Shown: positions 9,085 to 17,542, counted from the stretch's first letter. The stretch: 64,000 bases of DNA from Candidatus Brocadia pituitae (GCA_017347445.1 AP021856.1:3914613-3978612); one strand, 5' to 3'. The notes: a model not told the origin generated them from the sequence alone. Made by a program: numbers and translations.

Positions 9085-10365
9085 TTATTGCAAAGTTCCC
9101 GTGGTAAAGGAAGGGGTAATTTCATCTATCCGGACCGAAACAATTGAATTTTTGATGGTATCCGGGCCGTCAAATAAGACTTTGATATACCGCTCTGAAT
9201 AACCACATAATTTGTTCGTTTTGATATCTCTTTCCGCTTCCACAAGTATCTCTGCACATGAATTTACGAATTGCTTTTTATAGGAAAAAACCAAATTTTT
9301 TGCTGCGACCTCTAATCGTGCCTTTCTTTGTCTGATGGTTTGTGGTTGACAGTGGTCTGTCATCTTTGCAGCCGGGGTTCCTTCCCGTGCGCTGTAAGGG
9401 AATATATGTACCCGGCTGAATCCTGCCTTTTCACAGAGATCCACGGTATTTTGATAGTGCACTTCCTTTTCACCGGGAAAACCAACTATGACATCCGTAG
9501 TAAAGGAGGGTAAATGCATTTTCGCACGAATGCCATCCAATAACTCTGAGTATTGAGAAGAACTATATTTCCTGTTCATCCTCCTGAGAATAACGTCGTC
9601 ACCGCTTTGCAGCGGAATGTGGAAGTGGGGGCATATCTTTTTTGTGTGGCGGACAAGGTCAATAAGATCGGTGGTTATTTCATTGATCTCGATTGAACTC
9701 AGCCGGAGTCTTCCCAGATCTGACAAATTACTGAGCATATAAACAATATCTGGCAACTGATATTTTCCCTGCACGTCTTTGCCATATGCCCCTAAATGAA
9801 TTCCTGTCAGGACAATCTCCTGATAGCCATTTTGAATGAGTCGTTTCGCCTCTTCCAGGATATCCTGTGGCCTGCGGCTCTTGATACCTCCCCGAACGTA
9901 AGGGATGATGCAATAGGAGCAATACATATCGCATCCATCTTCAATCTTAAGGAATGCCCTTGTGTGTCCAGCAAAGTGGCTTATCTTAAGATTATAAATA
10001 GATTCTTCAGCAGGGACGCGGTGCACCGTGTCCCTGCTGATAATTTCTGCCAGGCAGGCCTCTTTATCCTTGGTAATCACATAGTCTACCCCTTCTATGC
10101 TTTTTATTGTCTCAGCGTCTGCCTCTGCATAACAACCAGTAACAACTACCGTTGCACGGGGATTCTTCCGTTTAACCTTTTTGATGTGTTGTCGTGATTT
10201 TTCATCGCTGGCTGAAGTAACGGTGCAGGTGTTGATTACGTACAGGTCGGCTGCCTGTTCAGGGGTGGTTTCTACGAATCCTTTTGCAGCAAGGGATTCA
10301 CGGATGGCCTGTGTCTCATATTGGTTCACCTTGCATCCAAGCGTGATAAAGGCGCATGTCTTCAT
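9085..10365 (-). CDS. mtaB: tRNA N6-threonylcarbamoyladenosine (t6A37) methylthiotransferase MtaB
   Basis: MtaB adds a methylthio group to t6A37 of ANN-decoding tRNAs, using two 4Fe-4S clusters and S-adenosylmethionine. The N-terminal MTTase domain starts with TLGCKVNQYET and continues with VINTCTVTSASD and VVVTGCYAEAD (three cluster cysteines). The radical-SAM motif is DGCDMYCSYCIIPYVRG. A TRAM-like C-terminus follows. I chose the ATG at 10365 because family members begin at MKTCAFITLGCKVNQ and AAGGGAG lies upstream. The frame is open to 10461, which would add 32 residues unlike the family. Confidence 0.93.
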   Translation of the reverse strand: MKTCAFITLGCKVNQYETQAIRESLAAKGFVETTPEQAADLYVINTCTVTSASDEKSRQHIKKVKRKNPRATVVVTGCYAEADAETIKSIEGVDYVITKDKEACLAEIISRDTVHRVPAEESIYNLKISHFAGHTRAFLKIEDGCDMYCSYCIIPYVRGGIKSRRPQDILEEAKRLIQNGYQEIVLTGIHLGAYGKDVQGKYQLPDIVYMLSNLSDLGRLRLSSIEINEITTDLIDLVRHTKKICPHFHIPLQSGDDVILRRMNRKYSSSQYSELLDGIRAKMHLPSFTTDVIVGFPGEKEVHYQNTVDLCEKAGFSRVHIFPYSAREGTPAAKMTDHCQPQTIRQRKARLEVAAKNLVFSYKKQFVNSCAEILVEAERDIKTNKLCGYSERYIKVLFDGPDTIKNSIVSVRIDEITPSFTTGTLQ

Positions 10366-10621
10366 GTTTTTTTTTAATCTCCCTTCGTCCAGGGCAACGT
10401 CAATTTCTGGCTGAATCGGGGAATCTGATTTAACTTGACAAAAATTGCCGTCTGTGTACACTACGTTTGACAGAGAGATTACAAAAGAATTATGGAGCTA
10501 CGCATCGGTGGCACACGTTTTCAAGAATTTTCCTTGAATGTGTTCTTATTCGCACCAATTCGCGGTAAAAAGTCAGAAGTAATTTTATCAGATGATATAC
10601 TCTTTTTGAAGAAAAATTCAG

Positions 10622-11728
10622 ATGATCATTGGCGTACCAAAAGAAACGAAATCAGATGAGTATCGGGTGGCTCTTGTTCCGGCAGGCGTAGAAGAGTTGT
10701 TAAAACGCGGTCACACGGTGATTATAGAGCAGGGCGCTGGTTCAGGGAGTGGCATCTCTGATGAGGAATATCAGCGGGCGGGCGCACAACTCGTTGTTGA
10801 ACGGGGGGAAATATATGATAAGGCACAGCTCGTGATGAAGGTTAAAGAGCCCTTGCCGGAAGAATATCCTTTGCTGAGGGAAGAGCAGATCGTCTTCACG
10901 TTTTTCCACTTTGCCGCATCGAAACAATTAACAGATGCGACTCTGAAGGCAAAGGCCGTGGCCATTGCCTACGAAACAATACGGGATGAGCATGGACAGC
11001 ACCCGATCCTGACACCCATGAGCGAGGTGGCAGGGCGGATGTCTATCCAGGAGGGCGCAAAATATCTGGAGAAACCCATGCTCGGACGCGGAATACTGCT
11101 GAGCGGAGTTCCGGGAGTCGCCCCCGCAGAGGTGGTTATTGTCGGTGGCGGTGTCGTAGGTACCAATGCCGCCAAGGTGGCATCGGGATTTGGCGCACGG
11201 GTTACCATGCTCGATATCAATACCGGACGCCTCCGGTATCTGGATGACATTATGCCGAAAAACGTCGTTACGCTCATATCGAATACCCAAAATATCCGCC
11301 AGAAGGTGCGTGATGCCGATTTGCTCATTGGCGCGGTATTGATCGAAGGTGCGCGGGCACCGCATGTCGTAACAAAGGAAATGGTTCAAACGATGAAACC
11401 CGGCGCAGTGATTGTCGATGTGGCCATTGACCAGGGCGGGTGCATAGAAACCAGCAAACCTACGAACCATAGCAACCCTGTTTATCGGGAATATGACGTC
11501 CTCCATTACTGTGTGACGAATATTCCCAGCGCTGTGGCATGCACATCTACCCATGCACTGGCCAACGTCACCTTGCCCTATGCACGGGAGATCGCTGACA
11601 AGGGATATGAACGTGCAGCCCGGGAGAATCCGGCCATATTAAAGGGAATAAACATGGTAAAGGGAGTGCTTACCAATAAGGCCGTTGCCGATGCCTTTGG
11701 AATGTCTTATCGTATTTTCCAAAGTTAA
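10622..11728 (+). CDS. ald: Alanine dehydrogenase
   Basis: Ald interconverts L-alanine and pyruvate plus ammonia with NAD. The 368-residue protein has normal length and opens with the family sequence MIIGVPKETKSDEYRVAL, which holds pyruvate-binding Arg and Lys positions. The NAD fold is seen at VVIVGGGVVGTNAAKVA, and the catalytic-region motif FHFAAS is present. The C-terminus ends SYRIF. It appears monocistronic, with a hairpin shortly after the stop at 11738-11760. Confidence 0.96.
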   Translation: MIIGVPKETKSDEYRVALVPAGVEELLKRGHTVIIEQGAGSGSGISDEEYQRAGAQLVVERGEIYDKAQLVMKVKEPLPEEYPLLREEQIVFTFFHFAASKQLTDATLKAKAVAIAYETIRDEHGQHPILTPMSEVAGRMSIQEGAKYLEKPMLGRGILLSGVPGVAPAEVVIVGGGVVGTNAAKVASGFGARVTMLDINTGRLRYLDDIMPKNVVTLISNTQNIRQKVRDADLLIGAVLIEGARAPHVVTKEMVQTMKPGAVIVDVAIDQGGCIETSKPTNHSNPVYREYDVLHYCVTNIPSAVACTSTHALANVTLPYAREIADKGYERAARENPAILKGINMVKGVLTNKAVADAFGMSYRIFQS

Positions 11729-11737
11729 TTATGATGT

Positions 11738-11760
11738 TCCCTGCTCAAAACATGCAGGGA
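11738..11760 (+). terminator. Hairpin after ald
   Basis: TCCCTGC and GCAGGGA form a seven-base perfect stem around a nine-base loop, nine bases after the ald stop. No run of T follows, so it may be an mRNA-stabilising hairpin and not an intrinsic terminator. Confidence 0.4.
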
Positions 11761-11998
11761 CAAGTCTTGGTAAAAATGACCAACCATGACAGGGTTGACC
11801 ACGATTTTCATGCTTCGTGTTTTTATCTTTTCCAACTCGTTCCGTCCAGAATTCTCAATAGTTCCCGCTCCAGAATAGGGCTGTAATGTACCACATTTCA
11901 GGATAACTCAGGATCGTGGGGAGATAGCAGGGCTAAGATGCTCCATGTTTTTATCGAGGATTGATTTATTATGATTCTGCAAACAGATAAAATAGAGG

Positions 11999-13519
11999 AT
12001 GCGAAAATTTATTATGAAAAAGTCAAAAGCTGAGCAAAACAAAATTGTTCCGTATTTCATGAGCATTGCCCTTGTTGCGATCACGACTTTCCTGGGAGGT
12101 CTCATTAGGGGTGCTATTGAACCCACGAATATTGTCATTTTTTATCTCCTGATTGTTGTGATGACCGCAGTCTGGTGGGGAAGATATCCGGCAATCACTA
12201 CCTCCTTGTTGAGTGTTTTGGCGTTTGATTATTTTCTTGTGCCGCCCTATTTAACGTTTGCGGTTTCTGATGTTCAATATGTCTTTACCTTTATTGGACT
12301 TTTAGCCGTGGGATTAGTGGTCAGCGCCCTTGCGTCTAAAACCAGGCAACAGGCCATGGACGCACAGTGGAGGGAAGAGCAGACAGCTATCCTCTACCGT
12401 TTGAGCAAAGATTTGGCCGCATCTGATTCTTTAGAGGCCGTGCTGCGCAGCATTCGAATGAATGTGGGAGGAATATTTGATTGTCGTGTTGCGGTTTTTC
12501 TGCCGTCAGACCATGGGATAACACCAGGCAGTTTTGACCATGATTTTCCCATTGACGAACATGAAAATACCATCGCTGCGTGGGTTTTTAGAAACGGAAA
12601 ACCGGCCGGATGGGGTACCGATACCTTACCGGCATCTAAAGCACATTATCTGCCCCTGAATACATCGCAAGGTGTCTTTGGTGTCCTGGGAGTTTTCTTT
12701 AAAGACGATAAAGCAGGTCTTGACCCTGGAGCATGTAATTTATTGAGCGCATTGGCAAGTCAGGCTGCGGTGGCAGTTCAACGGGCGAAACTCACCGAAA
12801 TTTCCCGGCAGATGGAGCTCATACGGGAAAGAGAAAAACTCCAGACGGCGCTTTTGAATTCCATTTCTCATGATCTGAGAACGCCGCTGGTGACGATCAT
12901 GGGAGCCTTAAGCAGTCTCTTACAGGATTTTTCCTCGATTGACGCCGAAACGCGCAAAGAGCTTTTGGAAACAGCCTATGAAGAGTCCGGCCACCTGAAT
13001 CGGCTTGTTGGTAATCTTCTTGACATGACGCGGGTCGAGGCAGGGGCTTTGAAAATGAAAACCAAACCCTGCGAATTAAGAGACGTAATTGGCGCTTCCC
13101 TGCACCTGCTGAAGGACAAGCTTGAAAAACGGGATATTCAGATGCACATTCCCCGGGTTTTACCCGAGATTCTGCTGGATTTTAACCTCATGATGCGGGT
13201 ATTGGTAAATCTCATTGATAATGCCATGAAATATTCCGCACCGGATACGCCGATTGAGATTACGGTAAAAGTTCTGGAAAACAAGGTGAAGATCGAAGTA
13301 AAAGACAAGGGCTTCGGAATCCCTGAAGAGGATTTGGAGCGTATCTTCGATAAATTTTACCGTGCCGTGAAACCACGTCAGATTACGGGGACAGGGCTTG
13401 GGCTTTCCATCTGCAAGGGGATTGTCGAGGCGCACGGCGGACAGATTTTTGCAAAGAATAATCCCGACAAGGGTGTGATGTTTACCGTAATACTACCCCT
13501 GGAGGTAAAAGAGACGTAA
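11999..13519 (+). CDS. Sensor histidine kinase, KdpD-like without the N-terminal KdpD domain
   Basis: This 506-residue kinase has four closely spaced membrane helices in the first 110 residues, matching the KdpD DUF4118 module. A GAF-like domain (about 140-275) follows, then the phosphoacceptor HisKA box NSISHDLRTPLVTIMG and an HATPase_c domain with NLIDNAMKYS, KDKGFGIPEEDLERIFDKF and GTGLGLSICKGI. The large N-terminal KdpD/Usp region of full KdpD (about 370 residues) is missing and no kdpABC genes are nearby, so the signal may differ from potassium. The stop is directly followed by the ATG of the regulator gene. An inner ATG at 12014 is an alternative start. Confidence 0.9.
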   Translation: MRKFIMKKSKAEQNKIVPYFMSIALVAITTFLGGLIRGAIEPTNIVIFYLLIVVMTAVWWGRYPAITTSLLSVLAFDYFLVPPYLTFAVSDVQYVFTFIGLLAVGLVVSALASKTRQQAMDAQWREEQTAILYRLSKDLAASDSLEAVLRSIRMNVGGIFDCRVAVFLPSDHGITPGSFDHDFPIDEHENTIAAWVFRNGKPAGWGTDTLPASKAHYLPLNTSQGVFGVLGVFFKDDKAGLDPGACNLLSALASQAAVAVQRAKLTEISRQMELIREREKLQTALLNSISHDLRTPLVTIMGALSSLLQDFSSIDAETRKELLETAYEESGHLNRLVGNLLDMTRVEAGALKMKTKPCELRDVIGASLHLLKDKLEKRDIQMHIPRVLPEILLDFNLMMRVLVNLIDNAMKYSAPDTPIEITVKVLENKVKIEVKDKGFGIPEEDLERIFDKFYRAVKPRQITGTGLGLSICKGIVEAHGGQIFAKNNPDKGVMFTVILPLEVKET

Positions 13520-14221
13520 ATGGCAGGGCAGGAAAAAATGCGAATCCTTATTGTCGATGATGAAAGAACAATCAGACGTTTTTTAAAAGCAACCCTGGTT
13601 TCCCACGACTATGACGTGTTCGAGGCTGCAAACGGCGCAGAGGCATTAAAATATGCTGTCTCTTCGCATCCTGACGTGATTATCCTGGATTTGGGTTTAC
13701 CGGACATGGACGGGGTCGATATTACCCGCCAGATACGGGAAAGATCGAAGACTCCTATTATTATCCTGTCTGTCCGGGAAGACGAATCGGATAAGATCGC
13801 CGCCTTAGATGCGGGAGCGGATGATTATCTTACCAAACCTTTTCATGCCGGGGAAATGCTTGCACGAATACGGGCGGTTATGAGGAGGCTTCTTCCTCAA
13901 AGCGAGAAATCATTATTTACGGTAGGGAAACTATCGATAGATCTCGCGCAACATAGCGTGGAAGTAAACGGTCACCCTGTTCATCTCACGCCGACGGAGT
14001 ATGTTCTTCTCAAGGTTCTTGTCTTAAACGCGGGAAAGATTATGACGCATAGGCAGATCTTAAAAGAAATCTGGGATAAAACCGAAGATGTTGAAGAGGC
14101 CTTACACCTCTTACGAGTGACGATGAGTAATTTGCGAAATAAAATAGAACCCGATCCCGACATGCCCGCCTATATCCTTACCGAGCCGTGCGTAGGCTAC
14201 CGCCTGTGTACCGACCTGTAA
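13520..14221 (+). CDS. KdpE-like OmpR-family response regulator
   Basis: The 233-residue protein is a two-domain DNA-binding regulator. The receiver domain shows the acidic pair in ILIVDDE, the phosphoacceptor Asp in VIILDLGLPDMDG, the switch Thr/Ser region and LTKPF. The C-terminal winged helix is of the OmpR/PhoB type, ending in the wing YILTEPCVGYRLC. Similarity of style is to KdpE. Its ATG abuts the kinase stop codon without a gap, implying coupled translation. No target operator can be proposed from this window. Confidence 0.92.
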   Translation: MAGQEKMRILIVDDERTIRRFLKATLVSHDYDVFEAANGAEALKYAVSSHPDVIILDLGLPDMDGVDITRQIRERSKTPIIILSVREDESDKIAALDAGADDYLTKPFHAGEMLARIRAVMRRLLPQSEKSLFTVGKLSIDLAQHSVEVNGHPVHLTPTEYVLLKVLVLNAGKIMTHRQILKEIWDKTEDVEEALHLLRVTMSNLRNKIEPDPDMPAYILTEPCVGYRLCTDL

Positions 14222-14358
14222 CTTACCCATATTTTTATGATGGCTGTTGTAAAAAAATTATCAAGAACATTCATTTGCGTCGTGACATAGTTTACCTTCA
14301 GTGGCAAGCAAAGCGATTTACCTTTGACATGTGTAACTAATCAGGTTACACTATTTCA

Positions 14359-14403
14359 ATGATCAAAAGTTTTGCGCACAAAGGGCTTGAAAATTATCAT
14401 TAG
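14359..14403 (+). pseudogene. higB copy 1 toxin reduced to 14 codons by an in-frame internal deletion
   Basis: The sequence from ATG 14359 encodes the same first 12-13 residues as the intact higB at 16447 (one synonymous difference) and then jumps to the last His codon, the stop and the same AGGAGAATTATAA leader before higA. Compared with copy 2, exactly 234 bp (78 codons) are missing. ATTAT occurs at both deletion boundaries in copy 2 (16481 and 16715). The mini-frame keeps start and stop, so translation into the antitoxin region may be preserved while the toxin is lost. Confidence 0.9.
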
Positions 14404-14414
14404 GAGAATTATAA

Positions 14415-14702
14415 ATGAGAATGAGACCCCCAATACATCCGGGCGGCATATTGAAAAGACATTATCTAGAACCTCTGAATTTGACAATTTCAGAACTTGC
14501 AAAATCACTTGGAGTTTCAAGAAAAACACTGTCCGGGATTGTTAACGAACATGGTTCAATTACCACGGACATGGCGTTACGTCTATCAAAGGCATTCAGC
14601 ACAACACCTCAACTATGGCTGAATTTACAGCAAAATTACGATTTATGGCATGTTTCCCAAAAATCTCAGGCATGGAAAATGGTTGAAACACTTGCGGTAT
14701 AA
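14415..14702 (+). CDS. higA: HigA-type antitoxin, copy 1 (toxin partner deleted)
   Basis: The 95-residue XRE-type helix-turn-helix antitoxin opens PPIHPGGILKRHYLEPLN and has the HTH segment TISELAKSLGVSRKTLSG followed by MALRLSKAFSTTPQLWLNLQ, the HigA/VapI hallmark. It differs from copy 2 (16737) at only two residues (Met3/Thr and a Val/Ile near residue 80). Its toxin is reduced to 14 codons just upstream, making it an orphan antitoxin. It would still be able to neutralise the copy 2 toxin. Confidence 0.93.
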   Translation: MRMRPPIHPGGILKRHYLEPLNLTISELAKSLGVSRKTLSGIVNEHGSITTDMALRLSKAFSTTPQLWLNLQQNYDLWHVSQKSQAWKMVETLAV

Positions 14703-14791
14703 AACAATGTCACCTGGGAATTTCTATGAAGTCTCAGTAATTCTTTGACAAAGATACATTATTAATGCATATTTTGTTAGGAGGCAAGTTT

Positions 14792-14989
14792 ATGAGAACA
14801 ACAATAAACATAGATGACGAGTTGCTTGATAAGGCAGCAAAGTTAACCGGTGTTAAGGAAAAAACGGCACTGGTGAGACTCGGTCTTGAGGCGCTCATTA
14901 CAAGGGAAAGCGCCAGGAGGCTTGCTAAATTGGGAGGCACGGAAAGGAAATTAGAGATAATACCACGCAGAAGGGTAGCAGGTACGTAA
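14792..14989 (+). CDS. vapB: VapB-type antitoxin, copy 1
   Basis: The 65-residue protein begins MRTTINIDDELLDKA, the ribbon-helix-helix start of VapB antitoxins of the DUF2191 type, and ends in a basic tail (IIPRRR). The start is set by AGGAGG at 14780-14785. The frame is open further upstream but lacks a better start. The partner VapC directly downstream is disrupted. A second copy at 18834 differs at six residues. Confidence 0.88.
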   Translation: MRTTINIDDELLDKAAKLTGVKEKTALVRLGLEALITRESARRLAKLGGTERKLEIIPRRRVAGT

Positions 14990-14990
14990 G

Positions 14991-15124
14991 ATGGTCCTTG
15001 TTGACACTTCATTCATTTGATTGTCTCGGCTATAATAACTGATATTCCTCTGTGGACAGCCGACAAGAAACTCAATGAGATTTCTTCAAAACTGGGGATA
15101 GGATACCAATCAAGATTTTACTAA
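14991..15124 (+). pseudogene. vapC copy 1, internal deletion
   Basis: One base after the vapB stop, ATG opens MVLVDTSFI, the normal PIN-domain start with the first catalytic Asp, then hits TGA. From about 15017, in another frame, the C-terminal third of VapC is readable: IVSAIITDIPLWTADKKL and NEISSKLGIGY. About 80 central codons are gone. Copy 2 at 19033 shares the same junction, so the deletion predates the duplication. Confidence 0.88.
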
Positions 15125-15154
15125 ATTTCAATGGAGTTGTTATAGCGGGTTGGT

Positions 15155-15408
15155 GGACTCAGCGGAACTGAGATAGGAGAAATGATGGGGGGGTAGACTA
15201 TAGTACGGCGAACCTGGGGAGAAAGACTAAAAATCGACAAACATCTCTCTCAGATTATCAAAAGTATTGAGGCAGATTTGCAAACAATAAGGAATTGTTC
15301 CGTCTATCATCTAATAGCATGAATGCTTGCAAGAAATCACTTGTATCGCATTTAATACCAAGGTAGCAAATTGCCCCTTATGTTAACAATTTAATCACAA
15401 ATCAAGGT
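15155..15408 (+). repeat. RAYT transposase 3'-end remnant R1 (left direct repeat flanking mazEF)
   Basis: The first part reads GLSGTEIGEMMG, then after a frameshift in a G run DYSTA, and a degraded tail. This is the C-terminal helix-turn-helix extension of Y1 (REP-associated) transposases, as seen clearly in copy R4 at 19188. From 15162 to 15408 the sequence repeats at 16171-16415 with about eight differences by eye. These two copies flank mazEF as direct repeats. Confidence 0.75.
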
Positions 15409-15463
15409 GTGGCCTGTCACACCCGCCCGCCGGGAACACAACTTAAAAAGCCGGAGATTTTTC

Positions 15464-15492
15464 TTGACAAAAAGTATAACTTCGGTCATACT
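15464..15492 (+). promoter_or_regulatory. Promoter for mazEF, possibly leaderless
   Basis: TTGACA (15464-15469), a 17-base spacer, then CATACT (15487-15492). Transcription would begin within a base or two of the mazE ATG at 15500. No Shine-Dalgarno is seen, so mazE may be read from a leaderless message. Confidence 0.5.
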
Positions 15493-15499
15493 GCTTTGC

Positions 15500-15736
15500 A
15501 TGAAAACAGCAATATCAATCCCAGCTCCAATTTTCAAGACGGCAGAACAAGTCGCAAAAGAACTTGGAATATCCCGCAGCGAGCTTTACACAAAGGCGAT
15601 AAAAGAATTCCTGGAAACCTATCATCATACGGACATAACACGAGAATTAAACGAACTCTATGCCGATGAGCCAAGTCAACTGGATCGAGAATTAAGCAAA
15701 ATCCAGTCAGTCTCTATCCAAGAGGAAGATTGGTAA
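15500..15736 (+). CDS. mazE: MazE/PemI-like antitoxin
   Basis: The 78-residue protein MKTAISIPAPIFKTAEQVAK... has the ribbon-helix-helix N-terminus (strand, then ELGISRSELYTKAIKEFLE) and an acidic tail ending QEEDW, the usual toxin-wrapping part. I chose ATG 15500 because the upstream extension overlaps the promoter and is not antitoxin-like. The stop TAA overlaps the first base of the toxin ATG (TAATG). It forms an apparently intact pair with MazF and is bounded on both sides by RAYT remnants R1 and R2. Confidence 0.88.
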   Translation: MKTAISIPAPIFKTAEQVAKELGISRSELYTKAIKEFLETYHHTDITRELNELYADEPSQLDRELSKIQSVSIQEEDW

Positions 15737-16074
15737 TGAACCGGGGCGAAATTTGGTGGGCAAATTTGCCAGATCCTCAAGGATCGGAACCAGGGTATCG
15801 ACGACCGGTAATAATCATTTCTTCAGATGCTTTTAATAGAAGCCTCATAAGGACAATTCTTGCAGTAGTGATCAGTTCCAATCTTCGTTTGGCAAAGGGT
15901 CCAGGCAATGTTATGCTTCCGGCTGAAGAAACTGGCTTATTGAAAAATTCAGTGGCAAATGTATCTCAGGTCATCACAATAGACAAAAGCTTTTTATCGG
16001 AATGTGCAGGTATAGTACCAGCCAAATTGTTAAAGAGGATTGAAGCTGGGTTACGTTTGGTGATGGATTTGTAA
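15736..16074 (+). CDS. mazF: MazF/PemK-family endoribonuclease toxin
   Basis: MazF toxins cut mRNA at short single-stranded motifs. The 112-residue protein opens MNRGEIWWANLPDPQGSEPG, followed by RRPVIIISSDAFN, the conserved strand pair with the catalytic Arg region. The C-terminus holds VSQVITIDKSFL and a helix LLKRIEAGLRLVMDL. It is full length. The start ATG overlaps the mazE stop by one base. I ignore a TTG six bases upstream. Confidence 0.93.
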   Translation: MNRGEIWWANLPDPQGSEPGYRRPVIIISSDAFNRSLIRTILAVVISSNLRLAKGPGNVMLPAEETGLLKNSVANVSQVITIDKSFLSECAGIVPAKLLKRIEAGLRLVMDL

Positions 16075-16136
16075 CAACAAACCAGGAAAAACGAACTGAA
16101 GGTATTGAAGTATTAGTTTTTTCGGCAGCGAATCAC

Positions 16137-16169
16137 CTGAGATTCCAGCGGTACAGCGGCTAAAAAATA
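16137..16169 (+). repeat. Short repeat shared with 31216-31250
   Basis: The motif GAGATTCCAGCGG, followed by a similar purine-rich tail, occurs here and at 31216-31250. Read as protein both copies give EIPAVQRLK. It lies at the junction into RAYT remnant R2 here and into a higA fragment there. It is likely the 3' end of some vanished accessory gene. Confidence 0.5.
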
Positions 16170-16170
16170 T

Positions 16171-16415
16171 GCGGAACTGAGATAGGAGAAATGATGGGGT
16201 AGACTATAGTACGGTGAACCTGGGGAGAAAGACTAAAAATCGACAAACATCTCTCTCTGATTATCAAAAGTATTGAGGCAGATTTGCAAACAATAAGGAA
16301 TTGTTCCATCTGTCATCTAATAGCATGAATGATTGCAAGAAATCACTTGTATCGCATTTAATACCAAGGTAGCAAATTGCCTCTTATTGTTAACAATTTA
16401 ATCACAAATCAAGGT
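16171..16415 (+). repeat. RAYT remnant R2 (right direct repeat flanking mazEF)
   Basis: This copy matches 15162-15408 closely along its whole length. It encodes the same frameshifted C-terminal transposase segment (EIGEMMG, then DYSTVNLGRK) and continues through about 120 bp of shared non-coding sequence. With R1 it makes a roughly 1-kb direct-repeat unit that carries mazEF. Confidence 0.75.
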
Positions 16416-16446
16416 CCCACCACACTGACTCACCACATTGACTTCG

Positions 16447-16725
16447 ATGATTAAAAGTTTTGCGCACAAAGGGCTTGAAAATTATTTCTATACAGGAATT
16501 AAAAAGGGCATACAAGCCAAACATGCACAAAAGCTAGCCGATATTCTTGATAGACTGGAAGCCTCAGGTGATGTAAGAGATATGAAATACCCTGGTTCTG
16601 ACTTACATCAGCTTAGAGGCAAAATGAAGGGTAAATGGGCAGTAAAAATATCAGGAAATTGGCGGATTGTTTTTAATTTTAAAGAAGGCGATGCATACAA
16701 TGTTGATTATATAGATTATCATTAG
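16447..16725 (+). CDS. higB: HigB-type toxin (RelE superfamily), intact copy
   Basis: The 92-residue protein MIKSFAHKGLENYFYTGIKK is a HigB/GraT-type ribosome-dependent mRNA interferase. Typical features are the KHAQKLADILDRL helix, YPGSDLHQLRGKMKGKWAVK and NWRIVFNFKEGDAYNVDYIDYH at the end (read in separate parts). It precedes its antitoxin by 11 bp, the reverse order typical of higBA. Start ATG 16447 matches the partner remnant at 14359. Confidence 0.93.
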   Translation: MIKSFAHKGLENYFYTGIKKGIQAKHAQKLADILDRLEASGDVRDMKYPGSDLHQLRGKMKGKWAVKISGNWRIVFNFKEGDAYNVDYIDYH

Positions 16726-16736
16726 GAGAATTATAA

Positions 16737-17024
16737 ATGAGAACGAGACCCCCAATACATCCGGGCGGCATATTGAAAAGACATTATCTAGAACCACTGA
16801 ATTTGACAATTTCAGAACTTGCAAAATCACTTGGAGTTTCAAGAAAAACACTGTCTGGGATTGTTAACGAACATGGTTCAATTACCACGGACATGGCGTT
16901 GCGCCTGTCAAAGGCATTCAGCACAACACCTCAACTATGGTTGAATTTACAGCAAAATTACGATTTATGGCATATTTCCCAAAAATCTCAGGCATGGAAA
17001 ATGGTTGAAACACTAGCGGTATAG
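16737..17024 (+). CDS. higA: HigA-type antitoxin, copy 2
   Basis: This is the cognate XRE-type antitoxin of the intact HigB just upstream, 95 residues, almost identical to copy 1. AGGAG at 16724-16728 sets the start. The HTH lies in the first half and the LWLNLQQNYDLW motif in the second. Because copy 1 is an orphan, the cell holds two antitoxin genes per toxin. Confidence 0.94.
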   Translation: MRTRPPIHPGGILKRHYLEPLNLTISELAKSLGVSRKTLSGIVNEHGSITTDMALRLSKAFSTTPQLWLNLQQNYDLWHISQKSQAWKMVETLAV

Positions 17025-17037
17025 AACAATATCACCA

Positions 17038-17074
17038 TGGAATTTCAGAAAGAGATTGAAGTGTTAAAGGAGCA
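17038..17074 (+). repeat. Short repeat shared with 21611-21648
   Basis: GAATTTCAGAA followed by GAGATTGAAGTG and AAAGGAGCA occurs here and at 21611-21648. Both give EFQ-EIEVLKE in one frame. It probably marks the 3' end of an older duplicated gene. The rest of 17025-17304 holds only a possible 24-codon frame at 17200 that I do not recognise. Confidence 0.5.
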
Positions 17075-17304
17075 TTCGTTGATGAATAACGAAGGTTTGA
17101 CCCTGACCCTCCTTATAATAGCCAGAGAAAATATCAATATTTAAGATGTAACCGTATTCCTCTTCTCGTAATGTGACGAAAATTTGTGAAGAGATAAAAA
17201 TGAGAAAAGACTGGTCATATAACGGCGAGGACGGAAAATCTTATAAAGTTTTATACTATTGTCAATGCCCATAAGGAAACAGTATCAATAATTGGAGAAA
17301 TACT

Positions 17305-17538
17305 ATGTCTAAAACATTGCATGTTATCTTTGACGGAAAGGTATTACGACCTGAAGGCCCGGTTGATTTGAAACCTAACACTCACTATGTCGTAACAATC
17401 GAACGTGAAGAACTATTAGGGACTCAAGATCTTTGGAACGTGCTTGGGAATTTTGCAGGAAAGGTTGAAGGCCCGGAAGATTGGTCGCAAGAACACAATC
17501 ATTATTTGTATGGTACACCCAAACGGGGGAAGGGATAG
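17305..17538 (+). CDS. DUF104/AF2212-like antitoxin
   Basis: The 77-residue protein starts MSKTLHVIFDGKVLRPEGPV, the beta-strand start of AF2212-like (DUF104) antitoxins, which pair with PIN-domain toxins. A partner with a PIN fold starts five bases after its stop. The C-terminus is charged and probably occupies the PIN active site. It is preceded by GGAG at a good distance. Confidence 0.8.
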   Translation: MSKTLHVIFDGKVLRPEGPVDLKPNTHYVVTIEREELLGTQDLWNVLGNFAGKVEGPEDWSQEHNHYLYGTPKRGKG

Positions 17539-17542
17539 GGAT

